DNA of 64,000 nt from Mesaphorura yosii (lineage: Eukaryota; Arthropoda; Collembola; Poduromorpha; Tullbergiidae), in NCBI GenBank assembly GCA_009869945.1, contig WIXG01000010.1:372001-436000 (forward strand). The letters are read 5' to 3'. Position 1 is the stretch's first letter. Every line of letters starts with the position of its first letter. The notes under the pieces are model-generated. The model saw only the letters and a program-made list of their open reading frames with translations. It was not told where the DNA came from and did not search any database. A program made the position numbers and the translations under genes. Positions 26,158-38,541 of the stretch are shown piece by piece.

Positions 26158-27024
26158 AACGGCGACGGCTTGAGCCTCAATTCGAAACACTTATACTTAG
26201 GATTGCAACTGTTTAATTTGAATAATTTGTGTATTAAGTTATTTATCTGTGTTAAGAGTTACCATAAACCTTACTTTATAGGTGCAGACACAGACATTTT
26301 GCAGTGTTTAATCTTACTCTAATGTAAAACCCATGTCTTTGAGACATGTTATTACCATTTTGATAAGTAATGTGATGTTTAATGTTATTGCGTGCGTTCT
26401 GTAATTTATACAACCTTATTTATTTGTCTTTTTCCAACAAGTGACAAATGACAGGGCAATTAACCATTGGGGGAAATGAGATAAGACATGATAAGGGGTA
26501 CCAGGAACAGCAACAAGACTGGAATAGCAGGAATGATACATGTCGCATGAGGAAGAGCAGCTTATTTTGTAAGTTGATCAAATGCTGACAATAAAACTTG
26601 ATTTGATTTGATACATGAATTTCAAGTGCACTTCTTTCAGCGCACACTTATTGCTTTCCAGGCTTCCACTTTCCACGACCCGAACCCGCTTGGTTAGCGG
26701 GGCGATGTTAGACTTCATAATTTTCCATGAAAGTTCCAAACTCAAACAGGAACTCGGAAACAGTCCAGTCATCTTTAGTCACGCCATCGGAATATGATCC
26801 GCCACATATTCAATTCAAAGCACATGCATGCACAAACACAACAAAGAGCATATGTGGAATAAAATTCGATGAGATGATGGTCGTGGCCAGGTTGAAACGG
26901 CGCAAAAAGTATGATCATAACAGACCGTGAAGTGATTTTCTTCTTTTTTACATCAGGATTCTTAATTATTACGTTTAGTTTCAGTGGAAAAGATAACAGT
27001 GATACTGCCTATTCTTTTGCTTAT
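26158..27024. other. CDC6 3' UTR and NAXE upstream region
   Basis: The CDC6 3' UTR probably ends near an AATAAA at 26590-26595. A possible acceptor (TTTCAG near 26980-26985) before the NAXE start suggests a non-coding first exon. No other coding sequence is supported. Confidence 0.5.
26590..26595 (+). terminator. Poly(A) signal, probably of CDC6
   Basis: AATAAA about 430 bp after the CDC6 stop, the first canonical signal downstream that I found on this strand. Confidence 0.45.
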
Positions 27025-28000
27025 ATGCTAAGTAACATATCACAGCGGTTCTTTAGCACAGTCTTTCGACGCAACAGCATGACAAGTTTTTTGGGACAAA
27101 ATGAGGCTATCAACATTGATCAGGAACTGTTCAACGAGTACAAATTCTCAGTGGACCAGCTCATGGAAATGGCAGGTAAGATGTTGCACAATTTATTACA
27201 TTAAACACGTATCATTAAAAGTCCTGGCTTTTGGCAGGATTAAGCGTGGCAACCGCAATTGCTAAAGAATATGAGACGAAAAAGGATTCTCCGGTGTTAA
27301 TCATTGTCGGTCCAGGTGAGTTAAAAGTCTAGGACGCGGATGGCGTCATTCTATCTATGTAATAACGCTTTGTTCCGACCAGGAAACAACGGAGGCGACG
27401 GGTTAGTGGCTGCAAGACATTTGAAGCTCTACGGATTCTCAAACATCACATTACTTGGAGCAAAGCCGCCTAATAAACCGCTATTCACCAACCTAGTGCA
27501 TCAGGCTGCATCCTTTGATGTCAACATTTCATATGATCCATCCCAGTTTCAGTGAGTGAATGCACCATTTCCACTTTCCCTTTTCGGATACAAGGCACTT
27601 GGAGTGCTGATGTCGGTTGCTGTTTTTTGTTCGTAGAAATGTCAGCTGTCTGGGCGTAATCGTGGATGCTCTGTTTGGATTCAGTTTCAAACCACCAGTT
27701 CGACCCGAGTTTCAGCCACTAATGGAAATTTTAACAAAGGGATTCTCAAGCTCTGTTCCAGTTGTTGCAGTTGACATTCCAAGTGGGTGGGATGTCGAGA
27801 ATGGACCAGTGGAAAACGATCCTTCAATTTATTTCATGCCTGACACACTAATTTCCTTGACCGCACCAAAAGCATGCGCAAAATATTTTAAAGGCAGAAG
27901 CCATTACGTAGGCGGACGCTTTGTTCCAGATAAATTAGCTCAAAAATATTCTCTTATTCTGCCTGAGTATCCAGGAACTGCAGTTGCTGTAAAAATATAA
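27025..28000 (+). CDS. naxe: NAD(P)H-hydrate (NAD(P)HX) epimerase
   Basis: NAXE (AIBP, YjeF_N domain) interconverts R- and S-NAD(P)HX so that the dehydratase can repair damaged NAD(P)H. Exons 27025-27175, 27238-27315, 27383-27551 and 27637-28000 give 253 residues. The Arg-rich, acid-free N-terminus ([14 protein letters not shown]) looks like a mitochondrial targeting peptide. Family motifs are in order: [62 protein letters not shown] and LISLTAPK. Length fits the single-domain metazoan form, with no fused C-terminal dehydratase. A second in-frame Met (MTSFLGQNE) could give a cytosolic form. The 3' end converges with TONSL. Confidence 0.95.
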
Positions 28001-28011
28001 TTACAAGGGTC

Positions 28012-28017
28012 AATAAA
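28012..28017 (+). terminator. Poly(A) signal of NAXE
   Basis: AATAAA 12 bp after the NAXE stop. It means the NAXE transcript should run across the end of the TONSL coding sequence on the opposite strand. Confidence 0.7.
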
Positions 28018-28023
28018 TTATTA

Positions 28024-31000
28024 CTATAACACTTCTGTTGAAAAGCAAGACGTTGTTTTCAGGTGCAGTGGGCTGAATTGATCAGGAGGCATTGATTGAA
28101 GCAGTAGATTTGTTCCATTTGAACCCAACGGATTGTAACTCAAATCCAGTTCCTCAAGACTCATTTCTATAAAACATGAATTTTAGTTTGATGTACTTTG
28201 ATGGGTTTCATAGTTCTGTGGAATGCAACTTACTTTTAAATGTGTCGATGACCCTGCTTTCTGCTAGGAAACGAACGTTGAAGTCACAGTCTGCTAGCAA
28301 TAATGCCTTCAATTGTGGAAACTGAAGCAAGAGATCCATTATGTGCGAACTGGCAGAATTTCCCAATGGATTGAAGCTAAGGTTGAGGGAAGTTAACCCT
28401 GTGCTCTGCAACGTAATGCACACTCGTCATGCAAGAACTCTTTCGTACAGCGTTCTTCGAGTTCCAGCCCGAATAATGCTCATACCGATTTGTTTAGTTG
28501 AATATCTGGCTTCTTCTTGAACGATTCCACTAATTCATGCAGTCCATCGGATGTAATTCCATTACAACATAAATCGAGTGTTGTCAAACTTGGCAGGGTA
28601 GGAATGATAGACGCCAAGTGCTAGAAATACAAAAGTCGTTAGAAGTTTTGTAGGGAAAGGGTTATAAGTTATCATTAGGATGGCTTACTTTCACTCCTTC
28701 ATCTTGTAATACGCATTCTGACAGTATTAACTCCTTCAAGTCTTGCTGGTACTTTATAGCTTGGAACGTAACTTGCCCCATTTGACCATGAAGGCTGAAG
28801 TCGGACAGGTTTAACTTATTGGAAGATTGGCACATCTCAAAGGCCATCAGTATTCCATTGGCATCGGTGGGATCTAATGCAATTGAAATTACGTGATTTG
28901 TGATGTGCGACTATTGTTTCGTATCATTTGTGTCATCAAAAAATGTTGATAGCACAGGAATTTAGAAATACCTAAGTCTGGATGTTTCGACAAAAGAGCT
29001 CGGAATCTTTCAGGCAAACGCGGTAAATCCACGGATGTGATATTTCCAACCAATTCGACTTCATCATCGTTAAGAACAAAGTGAATTATATCAGATCCAC
29101 TTAGTAGAGCTCCGTCTATTGTTGACAATGTTATTATGGGCTTCAGTCCAGAATTCCTGCAGAATCAAAATGATTCTAAATGATAACATTGCTAACAAGT
29201 GCAGAATGACGCAAGTAGCAGAGCAGCGTAGCTCCTCCATCTTGATAAAATATTAAATCAAACTTACTCGGAATAACGTCTCGCACATTCTTCACACAGC
29301 CAGTCAATACTGTTCATCATGTGCTCTTGGGCAACTGGCACTAAAAGGGCCTTATCCCCGATGCGGACTTTGAGTCGGAGAGGCTTCGGCAATTTTCTGA
29401 TCGATGAATTACTCTGGGAAGTGCGCTCCGCAATAGGAAGAGTACGGTTTTCTTCTCTTTCAGTACATCGGGCACTTGCAGTGCTTTCAATCTGAGAAAT
29501 GCATAAATCATAATGAGTATCCAATCCAGAAATATTGCTGTATGCGTCAAAGACGTTGCTCACAGTTTTGAACGGTAGTTTTGTCTGAATAATCCTCCTT
29601 CCTTGAAACCTTCGATTCCGTGGGAATTGACTCTCGTCAGAGTCGGAATCATTTATAATTTCGGGCGAATAGTTTTCATTCCCGGGTTCATCGTCACTGA
29701 TTGTTAAGACTGGTGTATTCTCGATAATCGTTGGCTCGTCAAAGCTTTCATCGAATACTCTATGCAATGAAGACCTCGAATTTTCTGCATCTTCAAAGTC
29801 GGCGTCTTGCAGATATTCGTCGTCAAAAGCTTCATCCTCATTTCCTCCTTCGATGTATTCAAGTACATCTTCTTCACCACCAAGTACATCTAATCTCGTA
29901 ATGTTTCGTCTGCTTCTGATTCTTTTCATACTTCGATCAATCATTCTGACGTCTTCCAATGGGTCCCTTTTCCGTTTGGTTTTAATCTTGCTTTCCGGGA
30001 GATCATTTTCGAGCCAATCATCGCCAACGTTTTGGCTTTCGGGAATCAAGGCCTCGGCAGCGTTATCAGAAAGATATTCATCTGGCATCTCGGACGACTT
30101 GCGATTTGTTGAGGATTTCCTTTTCCTACTTTTTCCCCTTAGCTGTTGCATGGTTGAACTATAAAAGTCGACAGCACCTTCGCCACTGTTAGGATCGAAA
30201 TCGTCTATCACAGCTTTCACAGGTATGTCTCCATGCTTTCCCCGTAGCAGCATTGATTTTGGACTTGCGCTTCGTTCCCGTCGTTCTCGCTTCGCTCGTG
30301 CTTCGTCCTTCTGCTGATATTTAAATCCAGCTGCAAAAGTCAAGGTCAAAATTCATATTTCTGCCAAGATACAATACCCAATCTGCAATCTCAAATATCA
30401 AGTACCTTTTTCCATACGAGTGATCAGTTCCTTCTTCATGTCGACGTACTTTTGCAAGCTCTCCTCGTCTAATTCTACATTGTTTCGCGCTTTCCAGTTA
30501 ATAAGCTCGTCCACGACAAAGTTTCCCTTAAGGTTAAGGTCATACACAGATTACCCGGCAAAAGTTGAAAGTCAAAAGCGATTTTCAACTCACAAGCGAA
30601 GTCTTGGCCAACACATTGGGGTTGTACTTCAGTATTACCGACATAACATCGATGTGACCATTTGAAGCTGCATCATGCATGGGAGTAATTTTATCACAGA
30701 ATCGACCACCCGGATCATTTACATTTGCCCCATGTTCCAGCAAAGTTTCAACAACTTCTACGGCTCCAAAATTACAAGCTTCATGCAACGGAGTCCATCC
30801 TGCCGAGTCTCTCGCATTCACACTATGACGCTATCAAAATGAATGACACATCGCAGATTTCCAGCTTAATTGTTTAATTGATTCGAAAGTGTGTGAGTGT
30901 GGATTTCGTTTTACCTCCTGTATCAGGCGTCTAACGGCTTTAATGTCACCTTTTTGGGCCGCAATGTGAAGCGGAGTCTCGCCCTTCTCATTGAGTCGTA

Positions 31001-33431
31001 TCTTTTTCTTTTTCGAGGTAATTATGATTTTATGCTGCTCTTCATCGCTCTCGCCGTCATCCGCTAGTCAGGATTAAGAAGAGTGTAAGATTTCCATAAT
31101 TACCATTTGCGAATCAAGCTTTGAAATTGATTTCAACACAACTTACATGATAAATTGTCGAGATCGATTGAGTCGGTGTCACTTTCGACATCCAACTCCT
31201 GTGAAAATTCACATTCATCTGGCAGGTTGTGTAGCCGTTGAATCTCTTTGTACTTGGTCACCAAATCTTCTAAAAATCAAAGTTGAATTCTTGTACTCGT
31301 TGTAGTTGTATTTGCTTGACTTGAACTCACCGGCTTCTTCCTTTAGATTTACAATCTTGAAGTAATTGGACTTATTCTTCAGTGCTAAGACTTCTTTTCT
31401 TGGGCTATCGCACAATTTTGATAAACACACAGCTTTCTCATGCGCATCTATAATTTCATCGACATTCATTTTTGCGCACTCCATTATCACAGTTATATTT
31501 GTTTGCGTCTTGAAGGCCTGAAAATGTCAATTTCATATGAGAAAGTGAATGCGAAGTCTAGTTAACGTCCTTCTGTTTTCTGTGTATGCTCACCTCGTTC
31601 GGATTTTCACTATGCAGAGCTATTTCTTTCTCCAAATACTTCAAGGCATTCAGGTAATCTTTGCTGTCCTTATACGTTTCCGCTAGTGAGAAATATAATT
31701 TGGCCATTTCGCTTTCGTCCAGCATTGCCGATTCTGCGCACTATAAAATCATCCCCTTTGAATCAATTTCAACGAACTTATCAGCAAACCTAACAATTAT
31801 CACACTTACTTCAATTGCCTTCTTGTAATGCGAAATTGCCGATGAGTAAGCGCTGATGCCGACGTAGTTGTCAGCCAACCGTTCGTGCAGCTGCTTCCGC
31901 TTGTCAAATTTATTCGGGACTGTGACATCGAGGACATCTTCGGCTCGCTGTATCCTTACACCTGATACAGCAGATATCAGCTGACGAATGATCCTTTATC
32001 AAGAGATCTAGACGCGAATTGCCATACCGCACTTCAAAAGCGATTCAGTTTCGCTCATAAGCTCCTCATTGCTCTGTTCTTTAAATTTTATTTGTTGGTT
32101 CCTTGTCCTTTTGAGGAGTTTCACACCTGTCTCGACTTCATCAAGAGCGAAGTACGCCTAAGACCATTATATTATTATTGGTGTATTCCATTAGTACTTG
32201 TCATCTGATAAGCGGCATCACCTTCTTCTTCTTACCTTTGCTTCAAGAAGTTTAGCTTCGACTTCCATTACAAGATTTCCCAATGTTTTGGCAGCTTTCG
32301 CTGCTTCTTCTGCAGAGTTGCATGCTTCTTTATGGTTGCCTGTCTTCCAGTGGATGTCGTTAAGATTTAGATAACTTCTGTATACATGCTCAAACAGTGA
32401 ATGCTTTTTCCCAATCTCAATTGCCTGAAAAGCAAACAACCATAAACAATATTTCACGGTCCCTATTGTTAGATTCGTCGATTTATATCTGCAAGCATTG
32501 ATTGACCTTCATAAAGAATTGTTTACTTTCTTCTAGCTGTTCTTTCAGCTCTAACACTATAGCTAAATTGATAAATACTCCACATTTCATATCCATCAAA
32601 CCAGACTCTGATTGCTGTGATCGAACTCTGAAAGAAAAGGTTAACGAATGCAACGGAATCTTTCAATAGTATGACACTGTGATTGACATGGATTTACTTG
32701 TCGTGATTCAGTAGATCCCTGGCTTTCCGGAATTCCTTCTCCGATCTTTGTAGAGCCTTCATTTTCAAATCAGGACCAACATTGTCTTCCTCTGCACATT
32801 TTTGAGCCAACCCGAGAAAAACTCTCCCCAATGTTACATGTGCTCGCTGTTCCTCGACCAAGTCACTCGCTTCCAACGCTAGCTCTACAAAATTTCCCAT
32901 GAATATGTTTTCTCACAGACCACAGGCCAGGACATGAAATACATATACTTACTTAAATATTCTTTGACCAATGGCAGTGCATTTGCCTGATCGTTCATTT
33001 CAATATACACCTCGGCTTTCGCACGATAAGCGATGGCCAGAGGAATTTTGTCCTTCGGGAAATGCTTCTTCGTAATTCGAATTTCTTCCTGGAGGAAACA
33101 GGATATGATTGACAATTGGCTGCTCAGCTTCTGAAATTATACCGTAAGTGTACGGCACCTCGTGCTCTTCGAGCGCCGCATCGAAGTCCTTCCTTTCACG
33201 GTAGATCACGCCGAGTTGATTGAGCACATTTCCAATTTCCTTGAAGTCGCCTTTATTACGCGCCTTATGCAACTGACGGCGGAGATCTTTACATCAAGCA
33301 GGTAGCCGAGGCAGCCCATCATTAGTCAATGACCGGCAAGACATATATGCGCAGGTAAGTGCCTTGTTAAGATCTCATTACTTACATTCAATATCCTGAT
33401 AATCGGATTCTTGCTGCTTTCTCTTTCCCAT
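28024..33431 (-). CDS. tonsl: Tonsoku-like protein (TONSL), MMS22L partner in fork repair
   Basis: TONSL with MMS22L acts at stalled forks, reads newly made histone H4 and loads RAD51. Twenty exons on the minus strand (33431-33386, 33286-33159, 33088-32953, 32884-32698, 32627-32507, 32424-32236, 32157-32028, 31961-31810, 31740-31594, 31517-31331, 31269-31147, 31063-30915, 30830-30594, 30526-30406, 30330-29268, 29156-28972, 28873-28689, 28620-28486, 28405-28234, 28166-28024) sum to 1311 residues, close to human TONSL (about 1380). Order: TPR repeats (about 1-480), an acidic stretch, three ankyrin repeats (about 530-650, with [10 protein letters not shown] and ITPMHD), a long acidic region, a ubiquitin-like segment ([16 protein letters not shown]), and C-terminal leucine-rich repeats ([12 protein letters not shown]). 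The start is uncertain: the frame stays open upstream of Met 33431. Phases agree throughout. Confidence 0.95.
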
Positions 33432-34451
33432 ACTGACAAGTAGTTGCTTAAGTTTGGATTTTTCCAGTCGATTTATCTGGATCTGACGTTTCCACGAATT
33501 AGTATCAGAGAAGAAATTATTCGAAATGCACGGTGCACGGAATGGTTGTTATGAAGTGAGGCACATGAAAAACCGCCTCAATCTTTAGATTGTGAACCAA
33601 AAATGACCCACCTTGAGTCTTTGTTCGTTCACACAGCCAACTGAATAGAAGCATTCCAACGTTCATTGATGAATAAATTGTTCAACGACAAATTGTACAA
33701 TGAACAAATGAACAGCTTTATTTCTTGCATAGACATCATAATATAATCATTATTTTAAGTAACTTAAGTCAATTAACTAAAACCTAACTAATACACAATC
33801 CCTGCTGAAATTATTAAAGTTTTTGTAATGATTTGATTGCACTTTGTAGACTTTGTGGGGTATACGTATTTAAAGTTATAGCTGACAAATGATTCTACAT
33901 GTGTTTTAAATGCTCTTTTTCAACTCCTTAACCTCACTTTCACTCTCATAGTATAGCATAATTTAATATTCTAGCTATCGCTAAAAATACCCTTTAACTA
34001 AAACCTTTCCAACTTCATTAATATCGTCAGACTATAAAAGTTACACTCTCCCGACAATAAAACTGTTATAACTATTTCCACACTTTCTTTGGTGATTGGG
34101 AGGTGTGAGAACACAATCAGCGCTTTGGTCTTCCCATCGGCTACACTTCTACCTTTGCAAATATTCATTAGCACAAACTACATTTATGAGTTACCGGATT
34201 GCGTAACTAATCTGATGTAGGCACTTTAAACGGTTAGGCACGCTGTGTGAATTGTCAGCTATATCAACACAAACATCGATCATAACGTTAAAAATAAAAC
34301 AGGCTAAAAAATATTTATTACATAAAAACAAAACTATTGAACAAATTACTAATCTGCTTCTTGATATAACCGCGTAACTTTTGTCGCTACAGCTCTACAA
34401 ATATTTCTAGTCGAGAAGTGATCATAAATGCCATCACTCGGAAAAGGAGGA
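33432..34451. other. F-box gene 3' UTR and TONSL upstream region
   Basis: About 1 kb, strongly AT-rich, between two genes on the minus strand. Minus-strand AATAAA signals (plus-strand TTTATT) occur at 34314-34319 and near 33717, so the F-box gene may end close to the TONSL promoter. No coding exon is supported. Confidence 0.55.
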
Positions 34452-37400
34452 TTACAACAAAGCAATTTTAGCGGATTCGTAGTCATCTTCTTTCTCCGGG
34501 CAGGTAATACTCAGATATATTGCGGATGAAATTCTCCCAACCAATTGTTTCATGGTGTCTTTCATCAGCTGTCAAGAAGGAAGTGTGAATTATTCAATAA
34601 TCTATTGCAAGCATTTCCTCATTCTACTTTTCAAGCTTTCACTTACCACGCATGGGTTAATTGTAATGCTGGTGAGAGTCTTCATTCTGAGAAGGACTAA
34701 AACTAATCCCACCTCAGTGATACGGAAGGGAATACTTTTCGAGGAGGATGTTATTACCAGTTTTTGCAATTCTGCAAAACAAGAAAATGGCGATGTTGAT
34801 ACGACATTTGAATGACAGAACACATTCGTGACAATCTATTCTACTTACTGGTCATGTTCTGAATAGAAAGTCCCTGTCCAAATCTTTCCACCGCCCCAAA
34901 ATCCAAATTATGTGGCAGACCCTTCTTCATGATCTTCTTAAGAATGAGCTCACAATTATTGATTGAGAATCCGGACAGCAAAGAATCCAGATGCAATATT
35001 TTGTACTTCTCGTTGTCGCCATCATCATTGGAATACTCCAAAATCAATTCCTGGAGGTCGGTTAATTCCTTCCATATGTTCAGCACGGTGTTTTCAGTCG
35101 GGTTGTGTAGCTCCAACTTTCTTAACTTTGGAAACACTCTAGAAAATGAACTGAATATTGATGGATCTTCTATCTTTGGATGCATCACGAGTTCCTTCAA
35201 GCTTGAAAAAACGTAGTTGGCCAGCACAGTGGAATTAAGATCAAGGTCTCTGATTACTTTCCCAATCGAAACTGTCTGCAACGTTTCCTTATGTTGCATC
35301 CAGATTGCTTCAACACGGTCCCAGGGTACGGCATTCAAATAAAGTGATTTCAAGTTGTAATTTGGTAAAAATCCTTCAGCTTCCAGGTCCTGCAACTTCA
35401 GGCCTCTCAAACTTAAGTGTTGAAGTTTGGGTAAATTTACTATGTTCAGTAAATCCACCACACGTCGGAGTAAACTTCTGTTTGTGTCGAATCGACCGGA
35501 TTTGAACTCAAACGTTGTTAAATTAGGGCTGTTATGAAGTAATTCCACAAGCAACCCACGTTGGAAATGTGATTCAGCAATGAACTGGTCGTCGTGAGGT
35601 ATTGGAGTGCATTGGCACACCACCTTCAGTACTTTGAGTTTTGTTGGCGTGTGATTCAGAAATAGGCCATAATCGTCTTCCCCTGATGCATCTTCTGGCA
35701 TTGACAGATATTTGCACGGTAGCTTCAGTACCAAATGTTCCAGATTTGGTACACAAGGTGGTAGAAATTGTTTGAGGTGATGGATAGGAATGAGGTCGGT
35801 GTAAAAATATTCCAGAGTCAACTTCAGCTTCACAATGTAATTGCTGTAACGTCGGGCGAAAATTTCTGTATTTACGTCTTTCACGAAGGCATCGGTCAAG
35901 AATAGGTTAAACGCAGTCATGGGGAATAATGTGCTTGATGTCTGAATCACGTTCATAAAGTCGGACTGCAACAGAATTATGAAAACTTATGGAATACACT
36001 CCCGTGATTTCGAGATGGTGACAAGAAGTAACATACCACTCCAAATTTAAGCGTGACCATTCCATTCTTCTTGTACGCGGTGCTTGCGATTTGATCCCAC
36101 TGTTTGCTTACAAGGCGACAGTTGACGAGATCCCTTGAAGATGTATATTCCATTATACTTTGTAGTACCTGTCCAAGAAGAAATTCAAGGCGTGGTTTAA
36201 TCAATTCAATTCTTGAAAATACAATAAATCGCTTTGCAAGGACGCTCATAATATCAATTGACACAGTTACATGAAAATTGACTCACTCCATCAAAACTCA
36301 ACGGACTCTTTGAGGGAAACGTAATTTCTTTCGTTGAAAAGTCCTCCACAGAACCAAAGTCATCGTTGTCACTACAGCCATGGTCAGATATGTCGTCATA
36401 TCTGGAAAGGGGCACATCTCGTTCTCGGTGGAAAAGAATGCTGCTTGCTCTTTGTTGAGCGCGTAATTTTTCAACCTCTACTTGCTTCTCGTTTCTACTC
36501 TGCCGCAAATCTTCAATAAGCTTTTCTTGCAATTCACGATGTTTTCGTAAATCGTCAATAACTCTCTGCTGTTCGTCTCGATTTCGTCGATACTCTTCTA
36601 TGATAAGCGTTTGTTCTCTCTTGTTCGATTTAAGCTCGTCGATTAGATCTTTGGTAGCGTTGGGGTATTGTGCACCGCCTCCCGTCACCGGTGTTGATGT
36701 TGCACTCGAACTAGATGGGAAATGATCGTCTGTGTTTCGATGTTTTGCGTCAAGTGGCCTTTTCTATAAATTGAAGAGGCACTAATTCGTCATACTTGTC
36801 TTAACGGACAGGTCAATCTCTCAATCTGTCAATGTACGAATTACAACCACACAGTAGGAAAGGTACCTTAGCAGGAAGAGACGCCTTGAAACTTGTGTCA
36901 TTCGCAACAGGTTTTGGAGTTGGTTTCGTAGCAAGCTTATCATCAATGGACTCCGTTTTTCCCTTCGCGGCTTCTTCATTCACTGTTTGCCTAGTTCGTC
37001 GAACGGGAGGATTTGGAGTGTCCGAAGCCTTCACAAATTTATTACCATTCTTCTTCTTCAAATATATAATTGATTTTGAAATTACGAAATCCATTTAGCT
37101 TTGGAACGCTGGAATGATTATTTATGAATCTCACGGCTTACCTTCGAAGTCCCTTCTGCTTTCAACACAGGCGGTTTATCTTCTCCTTCCTTGTCCTTGG
37201 CTTCTGCTTTATATAGGTCAGGCGGTTTATCTTGTCCATCTTTGTCTGTGGCTTCTCTTACTGGGGAACCGGCCTTCGTTTCTGACGTGGTGGGCATTTT
37301 ATCTTCCCAACTTTCATTATGTTTAAAAGCGTCTCCCTCTTTTTTATTGTCTTGAGTTGCTTGGTCCACATTGCTATTTCGCCTGACATTTTCATCGCCG

Positions 37401-37963
37401 GATTTTTCATCTGCACTTCTATTTCGTACAGGCTGCGCGTTCGTTGAAGTCGAAGCTTTATTTGAACGGTTGCTAGCCGTTGATTCAGGTTTGGGGGCTT
37501 CGTTTGCACGCTTTGGTGGTTTCTGATACAACACGAATTTGATTGTGCTTGTACGCTAAAATACACACAGACTTGGATGCAAATACACCTACCCTCTTTG
37601 GTTCCGCTTTTGCTTCTTCCTTTCCATCGCTGGCGGACTTTCGAGGAGAGGATTTCTTTTTCTCCTCTGAAATGAAATGAGATCAGTTAGAATAGATTAA
37701 ACTCTCCATCTCCATTTGGTAACGATCCAAATTGACTTATTACCATCCAAGAGAAGTATCGCCTCATCCTCGCCATACCCAAATTTGTGACTATAACTTC
37801 TTTCTTTGCCAGCAATTCGTCTACTAGCACGCGCCGGTAAAGCCTGGGGTTGCGGGTCCTCCTTATTACTATTGCTGGCTATACTAGAGGTAGATTCTGT
37901 TGTGGAAACTTTGCGTCTCTTTGGTGCAACATCGGACGTCCCATTTCCATTGGGGCTCGACAT
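34452..37963 (-). CDS. F-box and leucine-rich-repeat protein with long disordered and coiled-coil N-terminus
   Basis: A probable substrate adaptor of an SCF ubiquitin ligase, 943 residues. Exons: 37963-37744, 37666-37593, 37522-37142, 37055-36867, 36763-36287, 36168-36037, 35965-34849, 34771-34647, 34568-34452; borders and phases agree. Residues 1-320 are charged, low-complexity and Ser/Lys/Glu-rich, with no known domain. Residues about 325-392 form a coiled coil of 14-residue units. The F-box (VLQSIMEYTSSRDLVNCRLV with SKQWDQIAS) starts at about 448. Irregular LRRs fill the rest (LEHLVLKLPC, LQHLSLRGLKL, LRKLELHN, LQELILEYS). A non-coding 5' exon ends near 38067 (GTAAGT on the minus strand) with its acceptor before 37978. 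Such F-box/LRR proteins are numerous in springtails. The N-terminal half is not recognised and could be a fusion. Confidence 0.85.
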
Positions 37964-38541
37964 TTCCGAATCCGGTCGTCTACAAAGAGCTAGATTAGAT
38001 TAATTAACAGTCATGTTTCTCATTAACATAATCATTACTTTTTCATTGAATGAGCATTGACTTACCGGTTCCGGAGTTTCCTTCTTGCAAAATGGAGAGT
38101 TAGAGTCCAGCAGCAAAAACTCGTTATGTGAATATAAGGCACTAATTAATTAATTGAAAATTGTTTGTATGATATTTGGACTCGAGTTCTCGAGTGCAAA
38201 AATGAAACATGTTATTTTGGATTATTTGGGTCGCCGCACTTCACAATTTCGCATCCGTATAGAGAAGTCGGTTGTAAAATCTTATGCCCAGTCCTGGCGT
38301 CCCCTTTTGTCGTGTCATCAAATGGGCAGGTTTTCCTTACTTGAGCATACAATGCGGCAAAGCTGCACAGTTGAATTGCAATGCGGTTCAACTCTCAATA
38401 CAGAGCACGTTATAAATTCTGAAGAGTTCGTAGCTGCTTTCGTCACGCTAGTTAACAATCAAGATTAAAACGCTTCTAGTGCTTGGCATTTAAAACGCAG
38501 CGTTTTCAACATCAGGTCCAGAGAACTAGAACGTTAGCAAA
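37964..38541. promoter_or_regulatory. Shared head-to-head upstream region of the F-box gene and BCCIP
   Basis: The two start codons face away from each other across 578 bp. On the minus strand the region includes a non-coding exon of the F-box gene with a donor near 38067. The rest must hold both promoters. A 104-codon open frame at 38154-38468 shows no family match and is not supported. Confidence 0.5.

Noticed and set aside
38154-38468. 104-codon plus-strand open frame in the shared F-box/BCCIP upstream region
   Set aside because: No recognisable family, no clear splice continuity to BCCIP, and it covers the likely promoter.
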